Below are positions 27,808-37,147 of a stretch of DNA of 64,000 bases, piece by piece. Origin of the DNA: an uncultured Pseudomonadota bacterium (GTDB lineage: Bacteria; Myxococcota_A; Bradymonadia; Bradymonadales; Bradymonadaceae); the NCBI GenBank assembly GCA_913057905.1, contig CAJXPB010000001.1, positions 620,001 to 684,000 of the forward strand. The letters run 5' to 3'. Below the pieces are notes generated by a model, which searched no databases, was not told the DNA's origin, and worked only from the letters and a program-made list of their open reading frames with translations. Numbering within the stretch: the first letter of the stretch is position 1; the number at the start of each line of letters is the position of its first letter. Both the position numbers and the translations under genes were made by a program.

Positions 27808-29652
27808 TCAGGAAAAGTTCGTCTTTCGGCGGTTCAGGCGTCCGAGCGAGCCGGAGTCGACCAGCATCCCTTCGGAACGTCTGGCGAGATTGGCGGCATT
27901 GGCCTCGTCGGTATCGATGTGCATCTCGAGCCGATAATCTTCGCTGACCCGAATGATGACGTCGCCGAAGATGAGGTCCCGTTCGTCGGTATTGACCGCC
28001 ACCTCCACGACATCCCGATGTTCGACGCCGAACCGTTCGGCGTCGGCCGGGGTCATGTGGATGTGTCGCCACGCACAGATCAGCCCCTCGCTGAGGGTCA
28101 CTTGGCCGGCGTCGCCCTCCAGGGTGACCCCGGCCGACTGGTCGATATCTCCCGACATCCGGACCGGCGCATCGATCCCCAATTTGAATTCGTCGGTACG
28201 GGCGACCTCGACCTGATTGTAGTCCCGCGTCGGCCCCAGGATCCGCACCTTCTCCAGCACGCCACCCGGACCCACGACCCGGACCGTCTCTTCGGCGGCG
28301 AACTGTTCGGGCTGGCTGAGGGGATTTCGGGGAGTCAACTCGTACCCTTCCCCGAAGAGTTCTTCGACGGTCTCCTGAGTCAGATGACAGTGTCGGGCCG
28401 ACACCGCAATCGGGATCGTCGCCTCTTGAGCGGCGGGACGATGATGTTCGCGCAGCAGGTGCGCCACCTTCTGGGCGATCGCCCTCTGCTCATCGGTCTG
28501 TACGACCAGTAATTTGCAGCGGCTCGTCGGGCTCGAGACGTCGCACACCGGTGTGTCGTCATCGACGATAGCGTCACGGTTTAGGTCTTCGTCCAGTTGG
28601 GCCCCCAAAAACTCGAGCCGCTGGCCGACCCGATGGCGCATCAGAGCACTGTTCTCCCCGATTCCACCCGTCAACACGATGGCATCGGCCCCACCCATCA
28701 CGGCCGCGTAGGCTCCGATGTATTTGCGAACCCGGTGGCTGAATACCTGAATGGCCATCCGCGCATCTTCGTCGCCGTCGGCGGCCAGACGTTGAATGTC
28801 TCGGAGATCGTTGGACACCCCGGAGACTCCCGCCAGCCCCGATTCCTCGTTGAGCAACCGATCCACGCGTTCGACGTCCCAGCCGTCCTGGCGCAACAGA
28901 TGTAGGATAGCGCCGGGATCGATATCTCCGGAACGCGTCCCCATCACCAGGCCCTCCATGGGAGTCATTCCCATCGACGTTTCCACGGAACTCCCATACT
29001 CGACGGCACTCACGCTGCAGCCGTTGCCCAGGTGGCACGAGATCAGCCGGAGGTTTCGCACATCGGTCTCAAGGTAGGCTGCCGCGCGACTGGCCACGAA
29101 CTCGTGGCTGATGCCATGAAACCCGAATCGTCGAATCCCGTGACGCTCGGAGACCTCGGAGGGGATGGCGTAGTTGCGGGCACGGCTCGGGAGTGTGCCG
29201 TGAAACCCGGTATCGAAGACAGCGAACTGTGGCAGCCCGGGCAGCCGTTCGCCGGCGGTCCGGATCCCGGTGAGATTGTGGGGGTTGTGCAGCGGAGCGA
29301 GTTCGCTGAGCGACTCAATGGTCGATTCGACATCGGCGTTGATCTCGACGGGGTGTGTGAAGGCCTCTCCCCCGTGAACCACCCGATGACCCACTGCATC
29401 GAGTCGGTCGACGATCTCGTCGTTCAAGAGCCTGTCGAGGGCCGCGGCGATGGCGTTTCGGTGGTCGTCGACATCGAGCCGCTCCTGGTGCGTAGCTCCG
29501 GCCTCGTCCGGTGGACTGACCGACAGACTCGCTCGCTCGTCGTCGTCGGCCAACCCGGAGACCTTGACCGATCCCAGCACGCCGCCGTCGTCATCGTCGA
29601 TGATATCGGCGCGCAGACTCGAACTTCCGCAGTTCAACACCAGAATATGCAT
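27808..29652 (-). CDS. Fused acetate kinase - PduL-type phosphotransacylase
   Basis: 614 aa. Residues 1-402 are a complete acetate kinase: LNCGSSSLR, GHRVVHGG, FDTGFHGTLP, RRFGFHGISHE, ISCHLGNG, MGTRSGDIDPG and VLTGGIGENS. From about 411 to 595 is a PduL phosphate acyltransferase, with zinc-ligand candidates His421/His423 (RHCHLT), His530/His532 (RHIHMT) and His578 (EMHID). Together they would convert acetyl-CoA (or propionyl-CoA) and phosphate via acyl phosphate to ATP and the acid, within one chain. PduL is normally a separate ~200-aa protein and the usual housekeeping partner is Pta. The ATG has GAGGG 5 bases upstream and lies 33 bases after the RapA-like gene. Confidence 0.92.
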   Translation of the reverse strand: MHILVLNCGSSSLRADIIDDDDGGVLGSVKVSGLADDDERASLSVSPPDEAGATHQERLDVDDHRNAIAAALDRLLNDEIVDRLDAVGHRVVHGGEAFTHPVEINADVESTIESLSELAPLHNPHNLTGIRTAGERLPGLPQFAVFDTGFHGTLPSRARNYAIPSEVSERHGIRRFGFHGISHEFVASRAAAYLETDVRNLRLISCHLGNGCSVSAVEYGSSVETSMGMTPMEGLVMGTRSGDIDPGAILHLLRQDGWDVERVDRLLNEESGLAGVSGVSNDLRDIQRLAADGDEDARMAIQVFSHRVRKYIGAYAAVMGGADAIVLTGGIGENSALMRHRVGQRLEFLGAQLDEDLNRDAIVDDDTPVCDVSSPTSRCKLLVVQTDEQRAIAQKVAHLLREHHRPAAQEATIPIAVSARHCHLTQETVEELFGEGYELTPRNPLSQPEQFAAEETVRVVGPGGVLEKVRILGPTRDYNQVEVARTDEFKLGIDAPVRMSGDIDQSAGVTLEGDAGQVTLSEGLICAWRHIHMTPADAERFGVEHRDVVEVAVNTDERDLIFGDVIIRVSEDYRLEMHIDTDEANAANLARRSEGMLVDSGSLGRLNRRKTNFS

Positions 29653-29685
29653 GGTTACCCTCTTCCACCCTCATGTTTCATCGCT

Positions 29686-32600
29686 TCAGCCGCCGATGCG
29701 AAGGTCGCCGGGCGTTCCTCCGACGACCAAGGCCATCGAATCGACCTCCAGTTGATACTCGCGGACCGCCTCGATCAGTTTTTCGCGCAGCCTGATCTGG
29801 CGGGTCGCATCGTCGACCGCGTCCTTCTTTGACCGATAGTAAGCAAGCTCGTCGGCAAACTCCTCTTCGAGCTCGCCGAGGCCGATGTCGACCAGCATCT
29901 CGCGCTGGTCCCGAAGCCCCTCCAGGCCGACGGATACGGCCTCATCGAGTTTCGATTTAAAGTGCTGAACATTGCCGATCGCTCGAACGAGCCGCTCGTA
30001 TTCGATCTTCTGGTCGGCATCCGGTCCCTCGTAGCTCTCCTCCAGGCGCCTGGCCAGATCGGCATCGTCGACAACCCGAGCGGGTTCGTCACGCTGCAGC
30101 TCGATCTTGACCTTCGCCGAGACCGTCTCGGGCCAGAAACAACGGTGGGTCCGTCGAACCAGTCCTTTGGGGACATCGAGTTCCTCGAGGATCTCGTCGT
30201 TCAAAGCAGCCCGCGCGACGACCACGGCAAACAGCTCGCCGCGATGGTCGCCGCCCAGTCGACGGGCAAAGACCGTCGTTCGCCCGTCGGTCGGAGCGAG
30301 GGCATCCTGCACCAGGGCGTCGACCAGCAGATGGCCCGGCGCAAAGAAATCGAGGTCTTCGTTGTGGAGGGCCTGACGGCGGCCGAAGGTCCCGGATAGG
30401 TAGCGCACGGTTTCCGCATCCGCCCACTCTTCCGGGTCGTCTCCCTCGGGCATCGAGAAGCCCTCCAGCTCGCGCCGCACGCTCGACCAGTGCCACTTGA
30501 AATCGTAGACACCGGCACGCACCCGGTGGTCGTCGATCCCGATCATTCGGGCCCAGTGGCGCACAGGGAGAGCATCGTCGATTCCGTCGACGAAATCGAG
30601 CAACTCGGTGAACTCCGCCTCCTCTTGAAGCCTGGGTCGGTCCGGCTCCAGGGCCGCGCGGAAGGCACTCTCGGCCGGTGTGCGGGGCCCCCCGACCTCC
30701 TCGTCGGTCGCGTCGATGGTCGCCTCGAGCTCGTCGGCTCCCTCCGCCCACGCGCTGAAGAGACGCCGGTCGAGTCCTGGAGGCGTCCTCGAGGACCGGT
30801 CCGAGGCGGATTCATGCATGCCCAGGACCTCGGTGTAGAGCCTGCGAAACTGGTTTTCCCAGACGGTCGGCCCGTCGAGAATCACCGAGGTAATCGAAGC
30901 GGTCTCCTCCTGATCGTCGGCCTCGACGGGACGGTCGACCTGGTCGAGCCGCCGCTCCAACCGGGCCGGCAACCACGGTTGATCCAGGTGCACGACCGCG
31001 TCTGCCCGGCTGATGTCGTGGCCCTCGGCACCATGGGCCCCACAGACCAGGACCTGACAGTCATCGTCGTCACGAAACCGCTCGACGGCGTCATCCAACA
31101 TCTGCTCGGGGAGTCCCCCGTGATACATCTCCGGCACCTCTTCCCCGAGCCGAGTGTGAAGATACCCGGTAAACCGCTCGACGACATCGTCGGAGTCGCT
31201 GAAGACCACGATCTTCGGGACGGGGCCGGTCAACTGCGGCTCCTCCCTGTCTTCGACGATCTCCTCGTCCGGGGCGTGGTCCTCCAGGTACGATTCGATC
31301 CACTCTGCAGCGGCCTCGAATCGGCCCGGCTGCTGTCCGACCTCGTCGCCCCACTCCTGCGCCAGACGCAGGAGGGTCGCCACCCAGCTTTTCTCCTCGC
31401 CCTCTTCGCCCATCGGCGGGGCCGCGCCGGCCGTCGCCCGCCAGAAGGTCTGCTCATCGTTCGGGCCCGGATCCGCCAAAAACCTCTCGACCAGGTTCTC
31501 GCCGAGGCCGCCCGGTGGAGGGTCCTCTCCGAGATGCCTGGCACGACGTTTGACCAGCTCCTCCAGAACACCCGGAGTCTGCGCTGCGACGCGCCGGTAC
31601 AGACAGGCCATTGCGATCTGTCCGGGCCAGCGAGGATCGGGGTCGGGCATCTCGGCGAGGTGTTGTGTGATCTCGGACTCGGCGTCGCTGGGCGTCCACG
31701 AGACCACCTCGGACTGCCGTTCCCGCCAGTCGACGCCCAGCCCCTTGACGACCGCGCGTGGTGTACGGAGCGCCTTGTCTGCGAGCCCGTAGAACCGCCG
31801 TGCGTGATCGGCCAGATCACCGCATATCTCCTCGACGTTGTCGTCCTGCTCCAAGGCGTCTGCCAGCTCCAGAATGCGCTCATCCCCGTCCGCGACGTCC
31901 CGCCACTTGTCGGCGAGTTCGGTCAAGTCGGCATCGGGAGCGTCGGCGTCCTGCCGACCAGCAGCGACCGTCTCTCTCAGACAGCGCCAGATCGGGCGGC
32001 ACCGCTCGATCTCGTCGGTCAACACCTGCGGGGTCGAGATCGAATAGTCCTCCGGCCGAGCCAGGGCCAAGAGCGGATTCAAAAGTTCGACATCGGGCTC
32101 GGGAGGCAACGACGCCGTGACGATCGCGGCCTGGGCCCGTTCGCTGATACCAACCAGCTCGGTGAACGCCGCGGTATCCGTGTCGATTCGATGCGCGTCA
32201 TCGACAACCACACAATCCCAGTCGGTACTTCCGAGCAACATCTGGACGTTCTCGACGCGCTCGATCACGTCTGCAGGAATCACCAGCCGCGGCCCCTCGA
32301 GGGTGTCGGCCAGGACATCGAACGCCGACGATGCCGCCTCGTTGCGGTTGAGCGTCTCCCAGTCACGGCCCCCGAAGCGCATGTTTAGTTGTGTCTTCCA
32401 TTCCCGCACCCGGCCGCCCGGCGCGACGACGAGCGTCTTGTGGTCCGGATTCTCCCAGTTCAGAGCCTGCACGGCGGCGCCGGCCTCCAGCAGCCGATCG
32501 GTCGGCGACGGATCACCCAGGACCACCCGGGGTTGTTCCATCCAGAGGATCCGTCGGATGGCGTAGATCTGGTGGGTCTTCGGCTCGATCCGGGCGCCGA

Positions 32601-33078
32601 CAAGCGACGGCAGTCCCTCCGCATCTTCGTACATCCGCGAGACCATCCGATGCATCCCCCACCGAGCGAAGAACCGAAACGGCCCGCGCCAGTGGAGCGC
32701 CTCGAACTGATCCCTCGGATCGGTCGACTTCGGACCGATCGGGAATAATTCCGCCTCCGAGACCGTCCATTCTTCCCCGTCGACGTCGACGACGTAGTCA
32801 CACAGTTCGTCGGCCGAGTCGGGAAGTTCGGCGTCCAAGACCACGCCTTCGGCGGTCTCCTCGTCGCCGTAGCGACCCGACCGCACCTTCACAGGAGTGC
32901 CCGGGATCAGAGGCAACCGATTGACTTCGACCTGGGAGATCTTCACGTCCCGAATTTCATCGGTCTGTTCGAACCGAATCCGCGAGGCTCCCCCGGAGAG
33001 TTCGGCGACGATGCGACCCGGACCCAATTCCGGAAGTTCCCGGTCACGAACGAGTGCGCCTGGTGGAATCTTGGACAT
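29686..33078 (-). CDS. RapA/HepA-like SNF2 protein with degenerate ATPase motifs
   Basis: 1130 aa. The N-terminus (about 8-110) is tudor/KOW-like as in RapA. The SNF2 core follows the RapA plan, but motif I reads GDPSPTDRLLEAG (about 188-200) where RapA-type enzymes have DExGLGKTIEAG, motif II is DDAH (293-296), motif III is TASLP, and motif VI is ERRLDQVDR instead of QRxGRxxR. So nucleotide binding and hydrolysis are probably lost or altered. Residues about 640-760 hold the second RecA lobe, and the C-terminal 300 residues correspond to the RapA C-terminal domain and a coiled-coil end. A role in RNA polymerase recycling or as a scaffold is possible. It is followed by AckA-PduL on the same strand. 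Confidence 0.75.
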   Translation of the reverse strand: MSKIPPGALVRDRELPELGPGRIVAELSGGASRIRFEQTDEIRDVKISQVEVNRLPLIPGTPVKVRSGRYGDEETAEGVVLDAELPDSADELCDYVVDVDGEEWTVSEAELFPIGPKSTDPRDQFEALHWRGPFRFFARWGMHRMVSRMYEDAEGLPSLVGARIEPKTHQIYAIRRILWMEQPRVVLGDPSPTDRLLEAGAAVQALNWENPDHKTLVVAPGGRVREWKTQLNMRFGGRDWETLNRNEAASSAFDVLADTLEGPRLVIPADVIERVENVQMLLGSTDWDCVVVDDAHRIDTDTAAFTELVGISERAQAAIVTASLPPEPDVELLNPLLALARPEDYSISTPQVLTDEIERCRPIWRCLRETVAAGRQDADAPDADLTELADKWRDVADGDERILELADALEQDDNVEEICGDLADHARRFYGLADKALRTPRAVVKGLGVDWRERQSEVVSWTPSDAESEITQHLAEMPDPDPRWPGQIAMACLYRRVAAQTPGVLEELVKRRARHLGEDPPPGGLGENLVERFLADPGPNDEQTFWRATAGAAPPMGEEGEEKSWVATLLRLAQEWGDEVGQQPGRFEAAAEWIESYLEDHAPDEEIVEDREEPQLTGPVPKIVVFSDSDDVVERFTGYLHTRLGEEVPEMYHGGLPEQMLDDAVERFRDDDDCQVLVCGAHGAEGHDISRADAVVHLDQPWLPARLERRLDQVDRPVEADDQEETASITSVILDGPTVWENQFRRLYTEVLGMHESASDRSSRTPPGLDRRLFSAWAEGADELEATIDATDEEVGGPRTPAESAFRAALEPDRPRLQEEAEFTELLDFVDGIDDALPVRHWARMIGIDDHRVRAGVYDFKWHWSSVRRELEGFSMPEGDDPEEWADAETVRYLSGTFGRRQALHNEDLDFFAPGHLLVDALVQDALAPTDGRTTVFARRLGGDHRGELFAVVVARAALNDEILEELDVPKGLVRRTHRCFWPETVSAKVKIELQRDEPARVVDDADLARRLEESYEGPDADQKIEYERLVRAIGNVQHFKSKLDEAVSVGLEGLRDQREMLVDIGLGELEEEFADELAYYRSKKDAVDDATRQIRLREKLIEAVREYQLEVDSMALVVGGTPGDLRIGG

Positions 33079-33205
33079 GTATCTGTCTGGGGCGGAGAGA
33101 TGGGGTGGCGAGAGATTCGACGCCAGCAGAAGTTACGTACATTGGCCGTCTGGGCTGCCAGGGTCAAGACCGGTTTGCCGCTTCGATGCTGGCCCGGTAT
33201 CGATG

Positions 33206-33234
33206 TTGAACCTGCCCGCGCCTCAGGCTATGCA
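33206..33234 (+). promoter_or_regulatory. Candidate promoter for queE
   Basis: TTGAAC (33206-33211), 17-base spacer, TATGCA (33229-33234), 12 bases before the ATG; such a short leader would leave little room for a ribosome site. Weak pattern. Confidence 0.3.
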
Positions 33235-33246
33235 AAGCAACTAACG

Positions 33247-33879
33247 ATGACGTACTCCGTTCACGAAATCTACTACACGATTCAGGGAGAGGGCGCGAAC
33301 ACCGGGAGACCGGCGGTCTTCTGTCGCTTCGCGGGGTGCAACCTCTGGAGCGGCCGCGAATCGGATCGCGACGATGCCGTCTGCCAGTTCTGCGACACCG
33401 ATTTCGTGGGCGTCGATGGGCCCGGCGGCGGGCACTTTGAATCCCCGGAGGCGTTGGCCACATCCGTCGCATCGTACTGGCCCGACGAGGCCGCCTCCCC
33501 GCTCGTCGTCTGCACTGGAGGCGAACCGCTCCTTCAGGTCGATGAGTCCCTGACCGATGCCTTTCACGCCGCGGGCCTCGAAGTCGCCGTCGAAACCAAC
33601 GGCACTCAACAGGCCGTTCCCGGTCTCGATTGGATCTGTATGAGCCCCAAGGCGGGCGCTTCACGGGTGTTGACCTCCGGCGATGAGCTCAAACTCGTGT
33701 TCCCCCAGCCCGACCTGTCGCCCGGCGACGTCCGAGACCTCGACTTCGACCATTTCTTCCTGCAACCGATGGACGGACCCGAGCGCGAAAAGCATACCCG
33801 GCGGGCCGTCGATTACTGCCTCGAACACCCACAGTGGCGTCTCAGTCTCCAGACGCACAAGTACATTGGCATCGACTGA
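33247..33879 (+). CDS. queE: 7-carboxy-7-deazaguanine synthase (radical SAM, queuosine pathway)
   Basis: 210 aa from the ATG at 33247; the frame is open further upstream but the family starts here (YSVHEIYYTIQGEGANTGRPAVFCRFAGCNLW split at positions 4-35). The cluster motif is CX14CX2C, the QueE variant of the radical SAM signature. TGGEPLL (SAM-binding GGE) and VETNGTQ follow. It converts 6-carboxytetrahydropterin to CDG, a precursor of preQ0 and queuosine. No other queuosine gene is next to it. It is divergent from the RapA-like gene. Confidence 0.93.
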   Translation: MTYSVHEIYYTIQGEGANTGRPAVFCRFAGCNLWSGRESDRDDAVCQFCDTDFVGVDGPGGGHFESPEALATSVASYWPDEAASPLVVCTGGEPLLQVDESLTDAFHAAGLEVAVETNGTQQAVPGLDWICMSPKAGASRVLTSGDELKLVFPQPDLSPGDVRDLDFDHFFLQPMDGPEREKHTRRAVDYCLEHPQWRLSLQTHKYIGID

Positions 33880-33979
33880 CGAGCCCGCCGAACACTCTCG
33901 ACACGTTGCACTGCGCACGCGGCGGGTGTACACGAATCCTGTCCACAACACCTAGACTCTCAGTGTACCGGAACATCCC

Positions 33980-34318
33980 ATGAGCAGCGACATCGAATCC
34001 ATAAGCCGAATCGATTATCAGCCGAAGGTCGTCGAAAGTGACGGACCCGTCGTCGTGCAATTCGGTGCGTCCTGGTGCGACGTCACCGAGGCGATGGGGG
34101 CCGAGCTGGCCGACCTCTCCGATGAGTACGGTGCGGTCGCTTTTTCGGTCGACATCGACGAAGAGGGGCGCCTGGCACAGGACCATCGCATCGCCGACGT
34201 TCCGACCTATCTGGCGTATTTCCGGGGCAATATCATTCGACGGCTCGAGCGCCCCGCCGACGTCGATGAACTGGAAGAATTCTTCGAGTCGGTCTACGCT
34301 CTCGATGCCGTCTCCTGA
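33980..34318 (+). CDS. Thioredoxin-fold protein without the CXXC motif
   Basis: 112 aa. The fold is thioredoxin-like: VVVQFGASWC, a central FSVDIDEE strand, and a cis-proline in DVPTYLAYFRG. The active site that should be WCGPC reads WCDVT (W32-C33-D-V-T36), leaving a single cysteine, so it cannot do dithiol exchange; a monothiol, scaffold or peroxiredoxin-like role is possible. It ends 14 bases inside one possible start of folA, so it is likely co-transcribed with it. Confidence 0.75.
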   Translation: MSSDIESISRIDYQPKVVESDGPVVVQFGASWCDVTEAMGAELADLSDEYGAVAFSVDIDEEGRLAQDHRIADVPTYLAYFRGNIIRRLERPADVDELEEFFESVYALDAVS

Positions 34319-34334
34319 GACACTCCCGGATGCC

Positions 34335-34928
34335 ATGCTCCAAGTCGCCCTCATCGCCGCTCTCGACGCCCGAATGGCCATCGGCCGGGAGGGCAAAATG
34401 CCCTGGCCGAAGCCCGGCGATCTGAAACGTTTCAAGCAGCTGACCCTCGGCAAACCGGTCGTGATGGGACGCAAGACGTTCCAGTCGATCGGCAAGCCGC
34501 TGCCCGGACGGACCAACATCGTCCTCACCCGCGATGAATCCTACCAGGCCGACGGCTGCATCGTCGCCAATTCGATCCGCGAGACCGCCGAGCTCGCCGA
34601 CGATATGCTCGGTGTCAAACAGGTGATGGTCGCGGGGGGCGGCGAGATCTACGAACAATTCCTGCCCAGAGCGGACCGGATGTATCTGACGGTTATCTAT
34701 CACGACTTCGAGGGCGACACGTTTTTCCCCGAGTTCAGCCCGGGCGAATGGCTGATCGACAGCCGCCAAGATTTCGCCCCCAACGACCTGATCGGCTGGC
34801 CCCACGCCTTTTTCTCGCTCAAACGCAACCGGCCCAAACCGATGTCGGCACTTCAGCGTCACTCCGAATCGACGCTGCCCGACCTGCTGCTGCCGATCGA
34901 AGACGACGAGATCGACCTCCCCTACTGA
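34335..34928 (+). CDS. folA: Dihydrofolate reductase
   Basis: 197 aa from the ATG at 34335, chosen because DHFRs begin within a few residues of LIAAL; an in-frame ATG at 34305 would overlap the upstream gene by 14 bases. Signatures: ALIAALDARMAIGREGKMPW, Asp29 in PGDLKRFK as the catalytic acid, VVMGRKTFQSIG, the GGGEIYEQFLP NADPH loop. The C-terminal 35 residues past the usual ~160 are an extension. It makes tetrahydrofolate for thymidylate and purine synthesis. Confidence 0.93.
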   Translation: MLQVALIAALDARMAIGREGKMPWPKPGDLKRFKQLTLGKPVVMGRKTFQSIGKPLPGRTNIVLTRDESYQADGCIVANSIRETAELADDMLGVKQVMVAGGGEIYEQFLPRADRMYLTVIYHDFEGDTFFPEFSPGEWLIDSRQDFAPNDLIGWPHAFFSLKRNRPKPMSALQRHSESTLPDLLLPIEDDEIDLPY

Positions 34929-35029
34929 CGGGGGGACGTGGCGGTCATTTCTTGCACGTGACCCTGCAGGCGATATCGTAGCCGGTCCTGCGGAACCGAA
35001 TTCCGCGTCCGAGCCAGCGAGGTACGTCG

Positions 35030-35857
35030 ATGGGTCTAACACGTCACACGATTGGGGGACTCGTCACCGGTATCTACCTGGTGACGGTGATCGGGTGTGC
35101 CGACCGGAAGGCCGAATACGAGCCGGTCCCCTACGGCGTCTACGACTCGCCATTGATCGCGTCGGCATCGACCGGAGACCGCGAACGGCGCCCCGCAAAG
35201 AAAGCCAAATCCGGGTCCTCCTCTTCGACGGAACCTCCTTCCCGCAAACCTCCACCGGACGAATGGCGAGGCGATCCCGACCAGGAACCGATCAACGATC
35301 GCGGTCAGTCGTCATCGGACGGCCGCGACAAACAGGACGCGAACCGCCCCCAGTCGATCGGCCATGCCGCGCGCTACGTGGCGGCCGTCTATCGTCTCAA
35401 TGACGTCTCATTGACCGACACGCAGGCCTCCTCGATACCGGCGCTGTACCGAAAGTGCCGGGCCAACCATTCGGTCTACACCGAAGGGCCACCGGCCGCC
35501 GGCGACCTTGTCTTCTTTCACAACACGGTCGATGCCAATCGAGACGGGCGAAACAACGACTGGTACACCCATGTGGGCCTCGTCGAATCGACTCGAAGCG
35601 GGGTCGTCTCAGTGCTTAGCTATCGAAATGGATCGGTCCAGAGCTTTCGGATGTCGCTGGAGCACGCCGCAAAGCAACGCCACGACGGACGCGTCGTCAA
35701 TGCACGGATTCGCCCCGAACAACCCGACGATCCGCCCTACACGCAGTACCTCGCTGGACAGCTCTTTGCCGGCTATTGTGGCCTGCTGGGCGATGTCTCC
35801 GAGTTGGTCGTCATTGACAACTGGCAGCCTGGCATGAAAATCGATCCGCCGAACTGA
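35030..35857 (+). CDS. Lipoprotein with degenerate NlpC/CHAP-like domain
   Basis: 275 aa. The signal ends VIGCADR, a lipobox. A 70-residue Ser/Lys/Asp-rich linker follows. The C-terminal 170 residues have the GDLVFFHN and THVGLVES strands of NlpC/P60 or CHAP amidases, but where the catalytic Cys should be ([12 protein letters not shown]) there is none. So it probably binds rather than cuts murein or is a relict. A terminator overlaps its stop codon. Confidence 0.55.
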   Translation: MGLTRHTIGGLVTGIYLVTVIGCADRKAEYEPVPYGVYDSPLIASASTGDRERRPAKKAKSGSSSSTEPPSRKPPPDEWRGDPDQEPINDRGQSSSDGRDKQDANRPQSIGHAARYVAAVYRLNDVSLTDTQASSIPALYRKCRANHSVYTEGPPAAGDLVFFHNTVDANRDGRNNDWYTHVGLVESTRSGVVSVLSYRNGSVQSFRMSLEHAAKQRHDGRVVNARIRPEQPDDPPYTQYLAGQLFAGYCGLLGDVSELVVIDNWQPGMKIDPPN

Positions 35858-35871
35858 GGATCGACTTTTTT
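35841..35871 (+). terminator. Rho-independent terminator overlapping the stop codon
   Basis: TCGATCC (35841-35847), 10-base loop, GGATCGA (35858-35864), then C and six T. The stop TGA lies within the hairpin. Confidence 0.65.
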
Positions 35872-35881
35872 CACTTCAATT

Positions 35882-35909
35882 TTGACCGTCGCCGGTCGGT
35901 GGTTAGAGT
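35882..35909 (+). promoter_or_regulatory. Candidate promoter for dnaJ
   Basis: TTGACC (35882-35887), 16-base spacer, TAGAGT (35904-35909), following the terminator and 112 bases before dnaJ. No CIRCE inverted repeat was seen. Confidence 0.45.
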
Positions 35910-36021
35910 CTTCCCGTCGAAGGAGACGCCACCGCCTCGCGACCCGGGCAACGTCCCGCGGGTTCGACCATGGCCGCGGAGCACGACGTCCCACGACTCC
36001 CATCCTCCTGCTCCCCGTATT

Positions 36022-37140
36022 ATGAGTAAACCAGACTATTACGACGTACTCGGTGTCTCGCGCGACGCATCCGAGGACGAACTCAAGAAGGCGTACCGAA
36101 AGGCCGCCCTCGAAAACCATCCCGACCGCAATCCCGACGATGAAGAGGCGGAGAAGAAGTTCAAGCTCGCCTCGGAGGCGTACGAGGTCCTGAAGGATCC
36201 CCAGAAACGCAAGATCTACGACCAGTACGGCCACGAAGGCCTCGAAGGCGCCATGGGAGGCGGCGGCCGCGGCCAGCGTTCCGCTCAGGGCTTCTCGTCG
36301 ATCGACGAGATCTTCAACAACTTCGGAGACATCTTTGGCGATGTCTTCGGCGGCCGCGGACGGCGCGGGGGCGCCCAGCGCGGCGCGGACCTCCGGTACG
36401 ACCTGACCATTGAATTTGAAGAGGCGGCCTTCGGGACCACCAAGGAAATCGAGATTCCCTATCGGGTCGACTGTTCGACCTGCGATGGGAGCGGGGCCAA
36501 ACCCGGGACTGAACCCGAGACCTGCTCGACCTGCGGTGGCCACGGACAGGTGCGCCACAGTCAAGGCTTCTTTACGCTCTCGTCGTCGTGTCCCGACTGT
36601 GGGGGCAGCGGCGAGGTCATTCGCGAGAAATGCCCGGACTGCCACGGTGAGGGACTGGTCGAGGACAGACGGGATGTCTCCGTCGAGATCCCACCGGGGG
36701 TCGACGCCGGGACGCGGCTTCGACTGCGCGGAAAGGGCGAATCAGGCGGCCAGGGAGGACCCGACGGCGACCTCTACGTCTTCCTCGATGTCGAACCCAG
36801 CGAGAACTTCACGCGAGAAGGCGACGACCTCCACGTCTCCTGCCCTATCTCATTCGTACAGGCTGCTCTGGGCTGTGAGGTCGAGGTTCCGACCCTCGGA
36901 GAGTCCCAGACAGTGACGCTGGAACCCGGCACGCAACACGGCGACCAGAAGGTGCTGCGAAACGAGGGCATTCAACATGTCCGAGGGCGCGGTCGCGGTG
37001 ATCTGATCGTCGACATCGAAATCGAGATCCCGACGGATCTTTCCGACAAGCAACGGGAGTTGCTCGCGGAGTACGCCGAGGTCTCGGACGTCGAAATCGC
37101 GAAAGGGTTCTTCGACAAGTTGAAAGAGAAGATCGGCTGA
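36022..37140 (+). CDS. dnaJ: Chaperone DnaJ
   Basis: 372 aa from the ATG at 36022; the frame extends upstream but the J domain begins here ([16 protein letters not shown]). The HPD motif is in NHPDRN, the Gly/Phe-rich linker is at about 75-110, and four CxxCxGxG zinc repeats ([32 protein letters not shown]) are complete, followed by the client-binding C-terminal domains. It stimulates DnaK ATPase. No grpE or dnaK is adjacent. It is a single gene behind its own promoter, converging with a lipoprotein gene 7 bases on. Confidence 0.96.
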   Translation: MSKPDYYDVLGVSRDASEDELKKAYRKAALENHPDRNPDDEEAEKKFKLASEAYEVLKDPQKRKIYDQYGHEGLEGAMGGGGRGQRSAQGFSSIDEIFNNFGDIFGDVFGGRGRRGGAQRGADLRYDLTIEFEEAAFGTTKEIEIPYRVDCSTCDGSGAKPGTEPETCSTCGGHGQVRHSQGFFTLSSSCPDCGGSGEVIREKCPDCHGEGLVEDRRDVSVEIPPGVDAGTRLRLRGKGESGGQGGPDGDLYVFLDVEPSENFTREGDDLHVSCPISFVQAALGCEVEVPTLGESQTVTLEPGTQHGDQKVLRNEGIQHVRGRGRGDLIVDIEIEIPTDLSDKQRELLAEYAEVSDVEIAKGFFDKLKEKIG

Positions 37141-37147
37141 CGACGGC

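Noticed and set aside
30490..32388. A 632-residue open frame on the plus strand
   Set aside because: Antisense to the RapA-like gene; no recognisable domain and typical shadow composition. The same holds for the long frames at 471-1709, 14339-15370, 38039-39625 and 41903-43132.
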